Program-made: the position numbers and the translations under genes | Shown here: one piece after another, positions 27,649 through 37,904 of the stretch | Layout: every line of letters starts with the position of its first letter | How positions within the stretch are numbered: position 1 is the first letter of the stretch | The notes under the pieces: model-generated | The model's input: only the letters and a program-made list of their open reading frames with translations | Told to the model about the DNA's origin: nothing | The model's database searches: none | Source of the DNA: Eubacterium sp. | GTDB taxonomy: Bacteria > Bacillota > Clostridia > Lachnospirales > Lachnospiraceae | DNA: 64,000 nucleotides | Direction: 5' to 3' | Assembly: GCA_017406925.1 (NCBI GenBank) | Contig: JAFQXO010000012.1 | Location: 1 to 64,000, forward strand

Positions 27649-30600
27649 ATGAAGTATAGTTTAGGAATTGATATTGGATCTACCACCGTTAAAATCGCTA
27701 TCTGCGATGAAGATGGCAAGGTAGTTTTTTCTGACTATAAGAGACATTTTGCAAATATTCAAGAGACATTGGCTGAGCTATTGGCGCTAGCCAAGGATGA
27801 ACTCGGTGAAATTACACTGGCCCCTATGATTACGGGTTCCGGTGGTCTTGCGCTGTCCAATCACCTAAACGTTCCTTTCGTACAAGAGGTCGTAGCTGTA
27901 TCTACTGCTCTTGAGACTTATGCTCCTCAGACTGACGTGGCTATCGAGCTCGGTGGCGAGGATGCGAAGATTATTTACTTCACGAACGGTATTGAGCAGA
28001 GAATGAATGGTATCTGTGCAGGTGGTACAGGGTCTTTCATCGACCAGATGGCTTCACTTCTTCAGACTGACGCTTCTGGCTTGAATGAGTACGCCAAAGA
28101 CTACAAGGCTCTCTACTCTATCGCAGCCCGCTGTGGTGTGTTTGCAAAGACAGATATCCAGCCTCTAATCAACGAGGGCGCAACTAAAGAAGACTTGGCT
28201 GCTTCTATTTTCCAAGCAGTTGTTAACCAGACTATTTCTGGCCTTGCCTGTGGCAAGCCAATAAGAGGAACAGTTGCATTCCTTGGTGGACCACTTCATT
28301 TCCTACCAGAACTTCGCAATGCATTTATTCGTACACTCAAACTAGACGACGAACATATCGTTGCTCCTGAGCATTCACATTTGTTTGCTGCTTGGGGTGC
28401 GGCGCTCAATCATAAACCTGATATTACTGCGAACATTTCAGACCTTCACAAGCAACTTGCCGAAGGCGTGCAGATGTCTATGGAAATCAAACGTATGAAG
28501 CCACTCTTTGACAGCGAGGCTGATTACGATGAATTCATTAAGAGACATGAAAAGAACACAGTAAAGAAAGCGGACCTTTCAACTTATAAAGGTGATTGTT
28601 TCCTTGGAATCGACTCTGGTTCCACTACTACTAAGGCTGCTCTTGTGGCGGAGGACGGATCTCTTCTATATTCGTTCTACAGCAGTAATAACGGAAATCC
28701 ATTACAGACTATTATTGATGCATTAAAAGACATATATTCCAAACTACCTGAGGGTGCTCATATCGTGCGCTCTTGTTCTACAGGATACGGCGAGGCACTT
28801 ATCAAAGCTGCCCTCCTATTAGACGAAGGTGAAGTTGAAACTGTGGCTCACTACTACGCCGCTGCTTTCTTTGAGCCTGAAGTTGATTGTATCCTAGACA
28901 TCGGTGGGCAGGATATGAAGTGCATCAAGATTAAAAATAATACTATCGATAGCGTGCAGCTTAATGAGGCTTGTTCATCTGGTTGTGGCTCGTTCATTGA
29001 GACCTTCGCCAATTCTCTCGACTACTCAGTTGAAGACTTCGCCAAGGAAGCTCTCTTCGCAGCGAACCCTACTGACCTCGGAACAAGATGTACAGTATTT
29101 ATGAATTCAAATGTTAAGCAGGCACAGAAAGAAGGCGCCACTGTCGCTGATATCTCTGCAGGTCTTGCTTACTCAGTTATAAAGAATGCTTTGTATAAAG
29201 TTATCAAGATTTCAGATGCTACTGACCTAGGAAACAAGATTGTTGTTCAAGGTGGTACTTTCTACAACAATGCTGTTCTAAGAGGTTTTGAACGTGTCGC
29301 AGATACAGAAGCTATACGACCTGACATTGCAGGTATCATGGGCGCATTCGGTGCTGCCCTTATCGCACGTGAGAGATATAACGGTGAAGAGTCTACAATG
29401 CTCTCACTCGAAAAACTTAATGAGTTCTCATATGAGACACAGATGACTAGATGTAAGGGATGTACTAACGCTTGTCTTCTTACAATCAACAAGTTCTCAG
29501 ACGGTCGTCGCTTCATCAGTGGAAACAGATGTGAAAAAGGATTAGGTGGTGTCAAGAACAAAGAAAACCTTCCTAACCTATTTGAATACAAATACCATAG
29601 AATATTTGATTATGAGCCATTGGATCCAAAGGAAGCACCAAGAGGTGTAGTTGGAATTCCAAGAGTTTTAAATATGTATGAGAACTTCCCATTCTGGGCA
29701 ACGTTCTTTAAAGAGTTAGGTTTTAGCGTACTTCTATCACCTAAGTCATCACACAAAGTTTACGAACTAGGTATAGAGTCTATTCCTAGTGAGTCTGAGT
29801 GTTACCCTGCTAAGATTTCACACGGACATGTTCAATGGTTAATTAACGAGGGGTGTAAGTTTATCTTCTACCCTTGTATTCCATACGAGAGAAATGAGAC
29901 TCCAGACGCGAACAACCATTACAACTGTCCAATGGTTACATCTTATGCAGAGAATATCAAAAATAATGTCGAGGCTTTGAGAGATCCTTCTATCAACTTC
30001 TTGAATGCATTTATGGCTTTCACCAACGAAGAGATTCTCACAGAGCGTTTGCAAGACATTTTCAATACTGACTTTGACATTCCTGTTGAAGAAATTGCTG
30101 AAGCATCACACAAGGCTTGGGCTGAACTACTTCAGTCTAGGGAAGATGTTATGAAAAAGGGCGAGGAAACTATGAAGTACCTCGAGGAGACAGGCAAGCA
30201 CGGTATTGTACTAGCCGGACGTCCTTACCACGTTGACCCAGAAATCAACCACGGTATTCCTGAGATGATTAACTCATATGGCCTTGCTGTTTTGACTGAG
30301 GACTCAGTTGCTCACCTAGGTGACATTGAGAGACCTCTCATCGTATCTGACCAGTGGATGTATCACTCTAGACTATACAAGGCGGCTGACTATGTGAAGA
30401 CTAAAGATAATCTCGATATGATTCAGCTCTTCTCATTCGGTTGTGGTTTGGATGCTGTTACAACTGATCAGGTTCAGGATATCCTCACAAACTCAGGAAA
30501 GATTTACACAGTTCTTAAGATTGACGAAGTCAACAACTTAGGTGCTGCTCGTATCAGAGTTAGATCACTTCTTGCAGCTATCAGAGTTCGCAAGGAAAAG

Positions 30601-31887
30601 AAAATCGAGAGAAAGATTCAGTCTTCTGCTTTCGAGAAACAAGAGTTCACAAAGCAGATGTACGATGACAAATATACTATTCTCGCTCCACAGATGAGTC
30701 CTATCCATTTTGGAATGTTGCAGAGCGCATTCAATTCTGGTGGATACAATGTGGAAATTATGGAGAGCAACAAATCGTGTATTGATATGGGTCTCAAGTA
30801 TGTAAACAATGACGCTTGCTACCCTTCACTGATTGTTGTCGGCCAGATGATGGAAAGTCTTCAGTCGGGCAAATATGACCTTGATAAGACTGCTATCGTT
30901 ATCACACAGACCGGTGGTGGATGTCGTGCGACAAACTATATCGGATTTATGAGACGTGCTTTGGAGAAGGCCGGTTTAGACCACATACCTGTTATTTCAT
31001 TGAGTTTCAATGGTATCGAGGTTCACAGTGGATTCAAGCTTAATCTGAAATTCCTAATCAAGGCTACTATGGCACTGCTCTACGGCGATCTATTTATGAG
31101 AGTTGTTTATCGCATTAGACCTTATGAGAAGAACAAAGGTGAGACAGATGCACTTCATAAAAAGTGGGAAGAAAAGTTAGAGAAAGAACTTGCTAAACCT
31201 AAACTTGGTATCAGAAGATTTAAAAAGAATATGAAACAGATTGTTCGTGAATTTGACGCTATCGAAACTGTTGATGTCAAGAAGCCTAGAGTTGGTATCG
31301 TCGGCGAGATTCTTGTTAAGTTTTCTCCTACTGCGAACAATGACTTAGTAAATCTACTTGAGGCTGAAGGTGCTGAGGCAGTTATGCCAGATATGATTGA
31401 CTTCTTCCTCTATGGATTTAGAAATGCTACATACAAGCACGAGAAACTTGGCTTCGCCAAGAAAGAAGTTCTCATCAACAACCTTGGCATCAAGGGAGTT
31501 GAGTGGTTGCGCGGTGGCGCTAAGAAAGAATTGATTAAGAGTAAGCACTTTACTCCTACTTCAGATATTTGGGAGATGAGTAAGAATGCTCAGAAGGTCG
31601 TTTCTGTCGGAAACCAGACTGGTGAGGGTTGGTTCTTGACTGGTGAGATGCTTCACTTAATTGAAGATGATGTTCCAAACATCGTTTGTGCACAGCCATT
31701 CGCTTGTCTACCTAACCATGTCGTAGGTAAAGGTGTTATAAAGACTATCAGATCTTTGAGACCTGAGGCTAACATCGTGGCGGTTGACTATGATCCTGGT
31801 GCCAGCGAAGTTAATCAGCTTAACAGAATTAAACTTATGCTTGCAACGGCAAAGAAGCGAATCAAAAAGCAAGAAAACGATAAATAA
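27649..31887 (+). CDS. 2-hydroxyacyl-CoA dehydratase activase fusion protein
   Basis: A 1412-residue fusion. Two BadF/BadG-type ATPase domains come first (about 1-255 with [10 protein letters not shown], and 320-580 with [10 protein letters not shown] and DIGGQDMK), each with a cysteine region that would hold the shared [4Fe-4S] cluster ([20 protein letters not shown]). A DUF2229 region follows (about 605-900, cysteines in RCKGCTNAC), then a HgdB-like C-terminal part. Such fusions are widespread in anaerobes; the true substrate is unknown. It stands alone between a consensus promoter and a strong terminator, and no separate dehydratase adjoins it. Confidence 0.92.
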   Translation: MKYSLGIDIGSTTVKIAICDEDGKVVFSDYKRHFANIQETLAELLALAKDELGEITLAPMITGSGGLALSNHLNVPFVQEVVAVSTALETYAPQTDVAIELGGEDAKIIYFTNGIEQRMNGICAGGTGSFIDQMASLLQTDASGLNEYAKDYKALYSIAARCGVFAKTDIQPLINEGATKEDLAASIFQAVVNQTISGLACGKPIRGTVAFLGGPLHFLPELRNAFIRTLKLDDEHIVAPEHSHLFAAWGAALNHKPDITANISDLHKQLAEGVQMSMEIKRMKPLFDSEADYDEFIKRHEKNTVKKADLSTYKGDCFLGIDSGSTTTKAALVAEDGSLLYSFYSSNNGNPLQTIIDALKDIYSKLPEGAHIVRSCSTGYGEALIKAALLLDEGEVETVAHYYAAAFFEPEVDCILDIGGQDMKCIKIKNNTIDSVQLNEACSSGCGSFIETFANSLDYSVEDFAKEALFAANPTDLGTRCTVFMNSNVKQAQKEGATVADISAGLAYSVIKNALYKVIKISDATDLGNKIVVQGGTFYNNAVLRGFERVADTEAIRPDIAGIMGAFGAALIARERYNGEESTMLSLEKLNEFSYETQMTRCKGCTNACLLTINKFSDGRRFISGNRCEKGLGGVKNKENLPNLFEYKYHRIFDYEPLDPKEAPRGVVGIPRVLNMYENFPFWATFFKELGFSVLLSPKSSHKVYELGIESIPSESECYPAKISHGHVQWLINEGCKFIFYPCIPYERNETPDANNHYNCPMVTSYAENIKNNVEALRDPSINFLNAFMAFTNEEILTERLQDIFNTDFDIPVEEIAEASHKAWAELLQSREDVMKKGEETMKYLEETGKHGIVLAGRPYHVDPEINHGIPEMINSYGLAVLTEDSVAHLGDIERPLIVSDQWMYHSRLYKAADYVKTKDNLDMIQLFSFGCGLDAVTTDQVQDILTNSGKIYTVLKIDEVNNLGAARIRVRSLLAAIRVRKEKKIERKIQSSAFEKQEFTKQMYDDKYTILAPQMSPIHFGMLQSAFNSGGYNVEIMESNKSCIDMGLKYVNNDACYPSLIVVGQMMESLQSGKYDLDKTAIVITQTGGGCRATNYIGFMRRALEKAGLDHIPVISLSFNGIEVHSGFKLNLKFLIKATMALLYGDLFMRVVYRIRPYEKNKGETDALHKKWEEKLEKELAKPKLGIRRFKKNMKQIVREFDAIETVDVKKPRVGIVGEILVKFSPTANNDLVNLLEAEGAEAVMPDMIDFFLYGFRNATYKHEKLGFAKKEVLINNLGIKGVEWLRGGAKKELIKSKHFTPTSDIWEMSKNAQKVVSVGNQTGEGWFLTGEMLHLIEDDVPNIVCAQPFACLPNHVVGKGVIKTIRSLRPEANIVAVDYDPGASEVNQLNRIKLMLATAKKRIKKQENDK

Positions 31888-31898
31888 TAGTTAAACAT

Positions 31899-31932
31899 AA
31901 AAAGAGGTTTCGGAAACGAAACCTCTTTTTTT
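31899..31932 (+). terminator. Strong bidirectional terminator
   Basis: A 14-bp perfect stem (AAAAAGAGGTTTCG and its complement) with a GAAA tetraloop and flanking A and T runs. It ends the activase gene and can also end the convergent ung transcript. Confidence 0.93.
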
Positions 31933-31983
31933 AATGAATAATAATATGACATTTTGCTTATCTGGTTATCTAATTGTTTTTTA

Positions 31984-32661
31984 TCAATTATCTTTTGGAA
32001 GACTCCAGTCAATTGGCTCTACTCCATTTGCTTCTAAGAATTCATTGCACTTACTGAAATGTTTACATCCGAAAAATCCTCTATATGCAGATAATGGGCT
32101 AGGGTGTGGCGCTTCCAAAACTAAATGTTTAGGATTAGTAAGCATAGATTTCTTTTTTCTCGCAGGACTTCCCCAAAGCATTATCACTATAGGACGGTCC
32201 TCTTTGTTTACTGCCTCTATCACTGCATCTGTAAACTGTTCCCAACCTTTTCCCTGATGTGAGTTTGCTTGGTGGGCTCTAACAGTCAAAACTGCATTTA
32301 GCAAAAGCACTCCTTGATCTGCCCACTTTTTAAGATACCCATGATTTGGAATATCAAATCCAATATCATCATGAAGTTCCTTATAGATATTCACTAGTGA
32401 TGGCGGAATGTCATTGCCTGGCAACACAGAAAAACACAAGCCGTGCGCTTGATGCTCATTGTGATAAGGATCTTGACCTAGTATCAACACTTTCACTTCG
32501 TGTAATGGCGTGAAATGAAAAGCATTAAATATATCCTCCGCCGGAGGATATATAGTCTTTGTCCTATATTCATTTAAAACGAAATCATACAATTCTTTGT
32601 AATATGACATCTTAAACTGTGGTTTAAGTGCTTCTTCCCAATCGCCTGTAATTCCAGCCAT
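31984..32661 (-). CDS. ung: Uracil-DNA glycosylase
   Basis: Removes uracil from DNA. The 225-residue family 1 enzyme has the water-activating motif GQDPYH with D64, and the late loop HPSPLS near residue 187. Normal length. It is the last gene of a run that also holds a lipid kinase and hisF, with which it shares no obvious pathway. Confidence 0.97.
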   Translation of the reverse strand: MAGITGDWEEALKPQFKMSYYKELYDFVLNEYRTKTIYPPAEDIFNAFHFTPLHEVKVLILGQDPYHNEHQAHGLCFSVLPGNDIPPSLVNIYKELHDDIGFDIPNHGYLKKWADQGVLLLNAVLTVRAHQANSHQGKGWEQFTDAVIEAVNKEDRPIVIMLWGSPARKKKSMLTNPKHLVLEAPHPSPLSAYRGFFGCKHFSKCNEFLEANGVEPIDWSLPKDN

Positions 32662-32669
32662 GTCGTCTC

Positions 32670-33623
32670 CTATTTGAAATGAGTATATTCATCTTCTGAC
32701 ACTTTATCCCTTATGTCAGAAATAACTTCCTTCTTACTTTTCTTTTTCTCAATTCCTAAGATTTCATTAACAATAAGTGGATCGTAGAAAATGCGAACCG
32801 CATCCTTTTCCATCACAAGTTCAAAATGCTTTCCGCTCATCAACTCACCATCGACATTAAAGAAAATATCTTCATCAGAATCCACTATAACTTTTTTGTC
32901 GCGGTATCTTGTAACTGTAGATGACTTCTCGTGCTTTCCACGAAGCAATTTCGCAAGAACACCTAGTATTCTTATCTTAGCCATCTTTCTCACCAGATAG
33001 ATATCAAACATTCCGTCGTCTAACAATGCGCCAGGCGCAATGCGATATCCACCGCCGTAATATTGACCATTGGCGATAGCCAATATAGTGCAATCCTTTA
33101 TCATGGTCTCTTCACCCATCTGGATTTTTAGTCTCTTAAACTTATATTTAAAGAATGTGTAAAGAAGACTTACATTAAAACGCTGAGTCTTTGGAACCCA
33201 CTTTTTGTTGCGGAATCTTCCGATATTGTTTGCAACATCAGCGTCCAAACCGATACATGCAATATTTATAAAATAATGGTCGTTAATCTTTCCTATGTCT
33301 GAAATATGAATTCCTGGATTAAGTCTCTTTACGGTTCTGTCAAAATCATTTCCGCTACCCGTAGGAACAACAGCCAAAATCTTGTTCTTTGCATCCTGAA
33401 GACCATTCAAGACTTCACATACACAGCCGTCTCCACCGACAGCAAAAACAACACACTCCTCCGTATCAGGAATCTGCTTTGCCAGCCTTCTAGCGTCGCC
33501 TTCTGTCTGTGTGTACAAAATCTCATAAGGCATCTCTCGAACGAAGCACGCCTTACTAATGTTATCTACGATTTCTTTATCAAATTGTCCACTCATTGGA
33601 TTTACAACAAAATAATATTTCAT
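32670..33623 (-). CDS. Diacylglycerol/lipid kinase family protein
   Basis: 317 residues of the YegS/DgkB type: VVNPMSGQFDKE at the N-terminus, VVFAVGGDGCVCEVLNG (the GGDG nucleotide motif near 83-86) and PTGSGNDFDRTVK. Members phosphorylate diacylglycerol or similar lipids at the membrane. The exact lipid cannot be read from sequence. It starts 2 bases past the hisF stop codon. Confidence 0.9.
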   Translation of the reverse strand: MKYYFVVNPMSGQFDKEIVDNISKACFVREMPYEILYTQTEGDARRLAKQIPDTEECVVFAVGGDGCVCEVLNGLQDAKNKILAVVPTGSGNDFDRTVKRLNPGIHISDIGKINDHYFINIACIGLDADVANNIGRFRNKKWVPKTQRFNVSLLYTFFKYKFKRLKIQMGEETMIKDCTILAIANGQYYGGGYRIAPGALLDDGMFDIYLVRKMAKIRILGVLAKLLRGKHEKSSTVTRYRDKKVIVDSDEDIFFNVDGELMSGKHFELVMEKDAVRIFYDPLIVNEILGIEKKKSKKEVISDIRDKVSEDEYTHFK

Positions 33624-33625
33624 AA

Positions 33626-34387
33626 TTATAGGCGAACTGAAACGCCTTTCTCCTTCAAATACTTTTTCAGGTCACTAATCTCCATCTCTTTAAAGTGGAA
33701 AAGTGAAGCTGCAAGCGCTGCATCCGCATGTCCTTCCACGAAAGCATCGTAGAAATGCTCCATCTTTCCAGCTCCGCCTGAAGCAATTACTGGAATAGAT
33801 ACTGCGTCCGCAATGGTTCTAGTGAGTTCAATATCGTATCCCTCTTTCACACCATCACAATCCATACTGGTAAGAAGAATCTCACCTGCTCCGAGTTCAT
33901 TGGCCTTCTTCGCCCACTCAACGGCATCGATTCCCATATCAACGCGGCCACCATTTTTGTATATATTCCAGCCGCCATCCTCACGACGCTTCGCGTCAAT
34001 GGCAACTACTATACATTGGCTTCCAAACTTCTCTGCTCCCTCTCTGATAAGTTCAGGATTCATAATCGCTGCAGAGTTGATGGCAACCTTATCGGCACCT
34101 TCGCGCAAAACATTTCGCATATCATCAACAGTTCTTATTCCACCACCAACTGTGAACGGAATAAAAACTTGCTCTGCAACTTTTCTGGCCAAATCCACTA
34201 CAGTATCTCTATCATCTGAACTTGCTGTGATGTCTAAGAAAACCAACTCATCAGCTCCAGCTGTATTGTAAGCCTTCGCAACCTCTACTGGATCTCCAGC
34301 ATCACGCAAATTCAAAAACTGCGTGCCCTTAACCACCCTATTATTATCGATATCTAAACATGGAATAATCCTTTTAGTAAAACTCAT
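33626..34387 (-). CDS. hisF: Imidazole glycerol phosphate synthase subunit HisF
   Basis: Cyclase subunit that uses ammonia from HisH to form imidazole glycerol phosphate and AICAR in histidine synthesis. The 253-residue barrel shows [13 protein letters not shown] with catalytic D12 and [13 protein letters not shown] with the second aspartate. hisH lies 6 bases upstream. No other histidine gene is present, so this pair is split from the rest of the pathway. Confidence 0.97.
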   Translation of the reverse strand: MSFTKRIIPCLDIDNNRVVKGTQFLNLRDAGDPVEVAKAYNTAGADELVFLDITASSDDRDTVVDLARKVAEQVFIPFTVGGGIRTVDDMRNVLREGADKVAINSAAIMNPELIREGAEKFGSQCIVVAIDAKRREDGGWNIYKNGGRVDMGIDAVEWAKKANELGAGEILLTSMDCDGVKEGYDIELTRTIADAVSIPVIASGGAGKMEHFYDAFVEGHADAALAASLFHFKEMEISDLKKYLKEKGVSVRL

Positions 34388-34393
34388 AACTCT

Positions 34394-34999
34394 TTACCTT
34401 TTCAAAAACTTCTTTATAATCTCAATTCCCAAATCACTAGATTTCTCTGGGTGGAATTGACATCCAAAAATATTATCCTTCTCCACAGAGACATCCATAG
34501 TTGTCGTGTAATCACAAGTTGCGGCAACTACATCTCTATCATCTGCTTTTAAGTAATATGAATGTACGAAATAAACATAAGGTTCACTCTCTGCTCCATA
34601 AAAGAGACTCGCATCATCTTTAACTGCAAGCGAGTTCCAACCAATATGTGGGATCTTGTAACCCTCCCCGTCTGGGATTTTAACAATCTCGCCTTTTAAG
34701 ATTCCGAGCCCAGACACTCCAGGGCTCTCCTCGCTTCTCTCAAATAGAAGTTGCATTCCAAGGCAAATGCCGAGAAATGGTGTTCCTTTATCTATAACTT
34801 CATTGATTACGCCAACTAGATCGTATTCGTTTAGTTTTTGCATGGCGTCGCCAAAAGAGCCTACTCCAGGCAGAACAACCTTGTCGGCAGACAAAATCTT
34901 GCTCGCATCACGTGTGAGCAAGACATCTTCGCCGACATATTCAAAAGCCTTTTGTACGCTCTTAATATTGCCTGCATCATAATCAATGATTGCTATCAT
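34394..34999 (-). CDS. hisH: Imidazole glycerol phosphate synthase subunit HisH
   Basis: Glutamine amidotransferase subunit that feeds ammonia to HisF. The 201-residue protein has the nucleophile C79 in GICLGMQ and the H183/E185 pair in FHPEKS, completing the triad. It starts 24 bases after a sensor kinase gene and is probably on the same transcript. Confidence 0.97.
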   Translation of the reverse strand: MIAIIDYDAGNIKSVQKAFEYVGEDVLLTRDASKILSADKVVLPGVGSFGDAMQKLNEYDLVGVINEVIDKGTPFLGICLGMQLLFERSEESPGVSGLGILKGEIVKIPDGEGYKIPHIGWNSLAVKDDASLFYGAESEPYVYFVHSYYLKADDRDVVAATCDYTTTMDVSVEKDNIFGCQFHPEKSSDLGIEIIKKFLKR

Positions 35000-35023
35000 A
35001 ATGTATCCCTTTCTAAGCTTCGC

Positions 35024-36550
35024 TTAGTTGTTTTTCGCATCCAGTTCGAACCAGAACTTTACTCCATCTGCTTTGTTCTCAACACCACACTTCTGGTCGT
35101 GTGCATCCATAGTTGCTTTCACAATCGAAAGACCTATACCGCTACCACCATATTCGCGTGTGCGTGCTTTATCCACCTTGTAGAACTTATCCCAGATATG
35201 TTCAAGTGATTCTTCTGGAATTGGCTGTCCAGAATTGAAAACAGCCACTCTTACTATATCATTTTTCGGAGTAATTTCCACCTTAATATTTTTATTGTCA
35301 TCGACATGATTGAGGGCATTATTTAGGTAGTTCATTATTACTTCCTCTATCTGGAATTCGTCAGCCCAAACATCAGCACTCTCAGGCGCCTCAAGTTTTA
35401 TTTCAACATCTTTTTGCTTCGCAACCATACCCATTCTGTTGATAATGGCTTTGACAACAGATACGATGTCAAACCTGACGATGTTCATCTTGATGTTTCC
35501 ATTCTCAAGCTTATTGAGTTCTAGAAGTCCCTTAACCATCTGATTCATCTTGTTCGCTTCATCGCTGATGACCGAACAATAATACTTCATATCTTCAGGG
35601 TTATCTAATACTCCATCTTGCAAACCTTCAGCATAACCTTGAATGATTGCAATCGGAGTTTTAAGTTCATGAGAAACGTTTGAGATAAACTCTTTTCTCG
35701 CCTCATCGATTTCTTCCTTCAGTTTGATATCCTTCGCAAGTTCGATATTCGCTTCCTTTAACTCAGTAATGGTAGTCTCAAGCTTATCAGACATTTCATT
35801 CATACTCTCACCGAGTTCTCCAATCTCATCCTTGTTAGGGCCTTCATACTTTGTATCAAAGTCAAGATTAGACATTTTTTTAGAGATTCTTGAGAGTTTA
35901 AGCAAAGGAACTGTATATCTTCTTGTAAGCAAGATAATTAGAATCGTAAGAATAATAAGAATTGGGATTCCAAGAATTAAGTAGAATCTATTAGTAATCG
36001 AAATACTCTCCTTGAAGTTTTCCACGGAGATTCTAATAAGCATAAAATTATTCTGATCAATCTGACCAGTCAATTCGTAATATTTAAGTCCAGATTGCTT
36101 ATCGATTGTAGATTGTAATTTATACTTATCGTTTTGCTCTATAATATCGTTATTTTCATTTTGATATAAATTGTTTCCAAAGAACACATCTCTGTATCTG
36201 GTGCGCAATGAATCATCTTGGCCGAAGGCATACAAAACTTGACCTTGGCTATTCACGATAATTACTGAAGCTGAATTCTTTTCACACATTCTAGTCATAC
36301 GAGAAATAGAATTAGAATTGGTGAAACCATTCTTCTTTCCAATGGAATACGTCGTATTATAAATCTTCTTTATAGCTCGCTGCTTGGACTGAGTATAGAA
36401 AGACTCACCAAAAACACCACTCAAAACACTAATTATCAAAAGTGACAGTGCCATTAAAATGACAATGTAAATTGATAACTTATATGAGATGGTGTGTCTG
36501 AATTTCTTCCATGCATTTTTAGTTTTAGTTCCGAACGTCTTATCACTCAT
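35024..36550 (-). CDS. Sensor histidine kinase
   Basis: 508 residues: transmembrane helices at about 24-47 and 189-209 flank an extracellular sensor domain, then HAMP (about 210-262), a short coiled coil, the dimerisation helix with phosphorylated H294 in SHELKTP, and the ATPase domain (about 385-505, GGSGIGLSIV). The start overlaps the response regulator by 8 bases. The sensed signal is unknown. Confidence 0.95.
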   Translation of the reverse strand: MSDKTFGTKTKNAWKKFRHTISYKLSIYIVILMALSLLIISVLSGVFGESFYTQSKQRAIKKIYNTTYSIGKKNGFTNSNSISRMTRMCEKNSASVIIVNSQGQVLYAFGQDDSLRTRYRDVFFGNNLYQNENNDIIEQNDKYKLQSTIDKQSGLKYYELTGQIDQNNFMLIRISVENFKESISITNRFYLILGIPILIILTILIILLTRRYTVPLLKLSRISKKMSNLDFDTKYEGPNKDEIGELGESMNEMSDKLETTITELKEANIELAKDIKLKEEIDEARKEFISNVSHELKTPIAIIQGYAEGLQDGVLDNPEDMKYYCSVISDEANKMNQMVKGLLELNKLENGNIKMNIVRFDIVSVVKAIINRMGMVAKQKDVEIKLEAPESADVWADEFQIEEVIMNYLNNALNHVDDNKNIKVEITPKNDIVRVAVFNSGQPIPEESLEHIWDKFYKVDKARTREYGGSGIGLSIVKATMDAHDQKCGVENKADGVKFWFELDAKNN

Positions 36551-37226
36551 CTTCTACCTCAAATTTGTATCCCATACCCCAGATAGTATGAATGTAATCT
36601 CCACAATCGCCTAACTTTGAGCGAAGCTTCTTAACGTGAGTGTCAATAGTTCTGGCGTCGCCAAAGTAATCGTAATTCCAAACATTGTTTAGAATGTTCT
36701 CACGTGATAAAGCAATACCTGTATTTTTAATAAAGTAAGTCAAAAGTTCGAACTCTTTCAAACTAAGATCAATCATCTCTTCATTAACAGTAACTGTGTG
36801 TGCAGAATTATTGATTTTAATATTTCCAGCCTCTATCATTCCATCTTCGCCTAAGTTGTTAGTGCGGCGCAAAATCGCATCAACTCTAGCTACAAGAATC
36901 TTTGGACTGAACGGTTTAGAAATGTATTCGTCCACGCCGAGTTCAAAGCCGAGTAACTCATCCTGCTCCTCGCTCTTTGCTGTAAGCATAATAATAGGCA
37001 CCTTCGAGTTCTTTCTAATCTCGCGGCACGTCTCCCATCCGTCAATCTTTGGCATCATGACATCAAGGATAACTAAATCATATTTATTGTCAGAGAAAAA
37101 TAGTTCGATAGCTTCCTCGCCGTTTGCGGCTTCGTCCACCGAATACTCTTGCCTCACAAGAAAGTCCTTAACTAACTTTCTCATTCTAGCTTCATCGTCT
37201 ACTACTAAAACATTAAGTGTATCCAT
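36543..37226 (-). CDS. OmpR-family response regulator
   Basis: 227 residues: receiver domain (1-120, acidic pocket DDE at 10-12, phospho-site D55 in VILDVMMP) and a winged-helix DNA-binding domain (about 130-227). Partner of the kinase at 35024. The layout is close to many Firmicutes envelope-stress systems, but regulated genes cannot be named from sequence. Confidence 0.95.
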   Translation of the reverse strand: MDTLNVLVVDDEARMRKLVKDFLVRQEYSVDEAANGEEAIELFFSDNKYDLVILDVMMPKIDGWETCREIRKNSKVPIIMLTAKSEEQDELLGFELGVDEYISKPFSPKILVARVDAILRRTNNLGEDGMIEAGNIKINNSAHTVTVNEEMIDLSLKEFELLTYFIKNTGIALSRENILNNVWNYDYFGDARTIDTHVKKLRSKLGDCGDYIHTIWGMGYKFEVEDE

Positions 37227-37338
37227 TTCTTTTCCCTTTACTTTCTCATTGCCTTCGGCAATGGTTTAATCGTTCTAACAATAATTAAACTATAAAAGTG
37301 TGTCTATTATATGAACTAAAAATAAAATAACCATTACT

Positions 37339-37368
37339 ATTATACGGTACGAAATATGGCTGTTACAA
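37339..37368 (-). promoter_or_regulatory. Promoter of the two-component operon
   Basis: Minus-strand TTGTAA (37363-37368) and TATAAT (37339-37344) with an 18-bp spacer, upstream of the response regulator. A second CATATAAT box lies about 30 bases nearer the gene. Confidence 0.65.
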
Positions 37369-37378
37369 GGCAATAAAA

Positions 37379-37402
37379 ATCAGAGTATATGAATACTCTG
37401 AT
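37379..37402 (-). terminator. tmRNA terminator
   Basis: ATCAGAGTAT...ATACTCTGAT stem followed on the minus strand by TTTTTA, seven bases beyond the tmRNA 3' end. Confidence 0.85.
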
Positions 37403-37408
37403 TTTTTA

Positions 37409-37748
37409 TGGACTAGATGGGAGTCGAACCCATGTCCAAAAACCCTTCCACTGTTCTTCTACGAGTGTAGTCTATCATTGGAAATTCCCAACCGGAATGG
37501 AGATAGACACCCGAATCCGTTTGGTAGCTTCAAAGTACGCCCAGATGATAAGAAGCTTCTCACCTGTCGTTTCCTACATAAAACGAAGCCTGCACCCTAG
37601 CGTGTAGGTGCACTAAAGCCGACTGCAACGTTTAAATTACGCTGCAAATGCTAAATTACGTTTAGCGTCTAAATTAGTGGAGATTAACGTGTCTCCAAAC
37701 GACTCGCTTCACCAGATTCCAGATCCCTGTCGAAACCAGTACTAGCCC
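37409..37748 (-). ncRNA. ssrA: Transfer-messenger RNA
   Basis: Rescues stalled ribosomes. The 5' GGGCTAG pairs with 3' CTAGTCC (discriminator A) to close the tRNA-like domain; the T-arm reads ATGGG-TTCGACT-CCCAT. The open frame encodes the tag AKRNLAFAA followed by TAA, ending in the usual AFAA/ALAA degron. About 340 nt. CCA is not encoded. Confidence 0.97.
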
Positions 37749-37784
37749 TTACTGGTAATAATTATTCAATTATTATGCTTTGGT

Positions 37785-37813
37785 ATAGTAACACAATTAA
37801 GTGCTTGTGGCAA
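37785..37813 (-). promoter_or_regulatory. Promoter of tmRNA
   Basis: Minus-strand TTGCCA (37808-37813) and TACTAT (37785-37790), 17-bp spacer, about 37 bases before the mature 5' end. Confidence 0.75.
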
Positions 37814-37904
37814 ATAATCAATCAACATTTAAATATCTTTTTTTATTTTTCATTTCACAAGTTTAAAATAACTATAGTTATCTCTCTTAATGCTATTTAA
37901 TTAT

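Noticed and set aside
29262..29591. Minus-strand ORF inside the activase gene
   Set aside because: Shadow frame; the plus-strand protein is conserved throughout.
37389..37607. Plus-strand ORF starting MNTLIFYGLDGSRTHVQKP
   Set aside because: Lies across tmRNA; the sequence is a reading of the tRNA-like domain, a common false call.
37868..37881. 14-bp palindrome ATAACTATAGTTAT after the Ltp-fusion gene
   Set aside because: AT-only arms with no loop are weak and common in AT-rich DNA.
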